Of a stretch of 64,000 nt of DNA, positions 63,587 to 64,000 are shown in pieces (the stretch's first letter is position 1; the number at the start of each line of letters is the position of its first letter). The notes under the pieces were generated by a model that had not been told where the DNA came from, searched no databases, and worked only from the letters and a program-made list of their open reading frames with translations. The stretch is from JAZKDW01 sp040387375. GTDB taxonomy: Bacteria; Pseudomonadota; Gammaproteobacteria; Burkholderiales; Burkholderiaceae_D. The stretch covers positions 62,001 to 126,000 of the forward strand of contig JAZKDW010000004.1 in NCBI GenBank assembly GCA_040387375.1, in the 5' to 3' direction. The translations under genes were made by a program, and so were the position numbers.

Positions 63587-63620
63587 AAAAAAATGGCGCC
63601 CTCAAGAATGAAGTGCGCCA
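63587..63620 (-). terminator. Rho-independent terminator of the peroxiredoxin gene
   Basis: On the minus strand TGGCGC pairs with GCGCCA around a 15-base loop and is followed by seven T residues. It lies 23 bases after the peroxiredoxin stop, so it ends that transcript before lpxC. Confidence 0.75.
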
Positions 63621-63642
63621 CTCTCGATCAGGCCAACGAGAA

Positions 63643-64000
63643 TCAGCTGACTTGGGCCAACAACGTTTCCGCATTCGACACTTCAAATTTGCCGCCAGCT
63701 TCGACATTCAGCTGTTTTACTACGCCGTCTTCGACCAACATCGAGTAGCGCTGTGAGCGTGTGCCCATGCCGTTTTTGCTGAAATCGGCATCCAGGCCCA
63801 ATGCCTTGCTGAACGCAGCATTGCCGTCGGCCATCATGCGCACGGTGCCGGTCGCCTTTTGATCACGGCCCCAGGCACCCATCACAAATGCGTCGTTGAC
63901 TGAAATGCACCAGATTTCATCTACGCCTTTTGCTTTCAGGGCAGCCGAATGTTCGACGTATCCCGGCACGTGTTTGGCCGAGCAGGTCGGGGTAAATGCG
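63643..64000 (-). CDS. Peroxiredoxin, Prx5/AhpE-type, partial at the window end
   Basis: The last 119 or so residues of a thiol peroxidase; the N-terminus is past the window edge. The peroxidatic-cysteine region AFTPTCSAKHVPGYVEHS is present at the edge, followed by DAFVMGAWGRDQKAT and a C-terminal thioredoxin-like part ending NAETLLAQVS. It reduces peroxides in the cytoplasm using a thiol donor. An internal GTG gives a shorter apparent frame that would lose the catalytic Cys, so the gene clearly continues past 64000. Confidence 0.92.
   Translation of the reverse strand, partial: AFTPTCSAKHVPGYVEHSAALKAKGVDEIWCISVNDAFVMGAWGRDQKATGTVRMMADGNAAFSKALGLDADFSKNGMGTRSQRYSMLVEDGVVKQLNVEAGGKFEVSNAETLLAQVS

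Overview
The window looks like a betaproteobacterial chromosome, most likely Burkholderiales and possibly Oxalobacteraceae. This is inferred from gene order and protein character, not from a database search. The supporting signs are an rpsU-yqeY-dnaG-rpoD block, an RpoD with a very long Lys/Ala-rich N-terminus, the order secA-argJ-ATPase-NUDIX-pilB-pilC and pilD-coaE-zapD-yacG all on the minus strand, many Bug/Liv type uptake receptors, and a GC-rich sequence.

Layout. 1-6.65 kb: a plus-strand operon with the end of an ABC permease, its Tat-type solute receptor and PotA-like ATPase, then a hydantoinase/oxoprolinase A/B pair and a small carboxymuconolactone-decarboxylase-like protein. It is followed by a fragment of a dead LysR gene. 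6.9-17.3 kb: core genes. These are a cold-shock/DUF1294 membrane protein, a CAU tRNA, rpoD, dnaG, yqeY, rpsU, a BaiN/YhiN flavoprotein, yacG, zapD, coaE and pilD. 17.3-52.2 kb: a block of about 35 kb of catabolic genes lying between pilD and pilC, genes that normally sit side by side. 52.2-64 kb: core genes again (pilC, pilB, NUDIX, an ATPase, argJ, secA, an M23 peptidase, dciA-like, lpxC, a peroxiredoxin cut by the window end).

The catabolic block has several modules. (a) A LysR regulator beside a livKHMGF importer operon that ends in a ketosteroid-dehydrogenase-like flavoprotein. (b) A degenerate alpha/beta-hydrolase, a 2Fe-2S ferredoxin with a cytochrome P450, and a second LysR. (c) An acyl-CoA-synthetase-like enzyme facing an SDR-cupin-FAH operon. 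(d) A plus-strand run of SnoaL-like protein, GST, a fused indolepyruvate-type ferredoxin oxidoreductase and a Bcr/CflA exporter. (e) A compact ten-gene minus-strand operon (51971 to 40027): gentisate-type dioxygenase, aromatic monooxygenase, IclR regulator, FAH hydrolase, flavoprotein, Bug receptor, tiny membrane protein and three more overlapping flavoproteins.

Module (e) is the best candidate for an undescribed system. It joins four different FAD dehydrogenase/reductase-type proteins to a complete-looking aromatic hydroxylation, ring cleavage and hydrolysis set. My hypothesis is that an alicyclic or partly reduced ring is imported, desaturated stepwise to a phenol, hydroxylated, then cleaved by the cupin dioxygenase and hydrolysed. 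The substrate cannot be read from the sequence.
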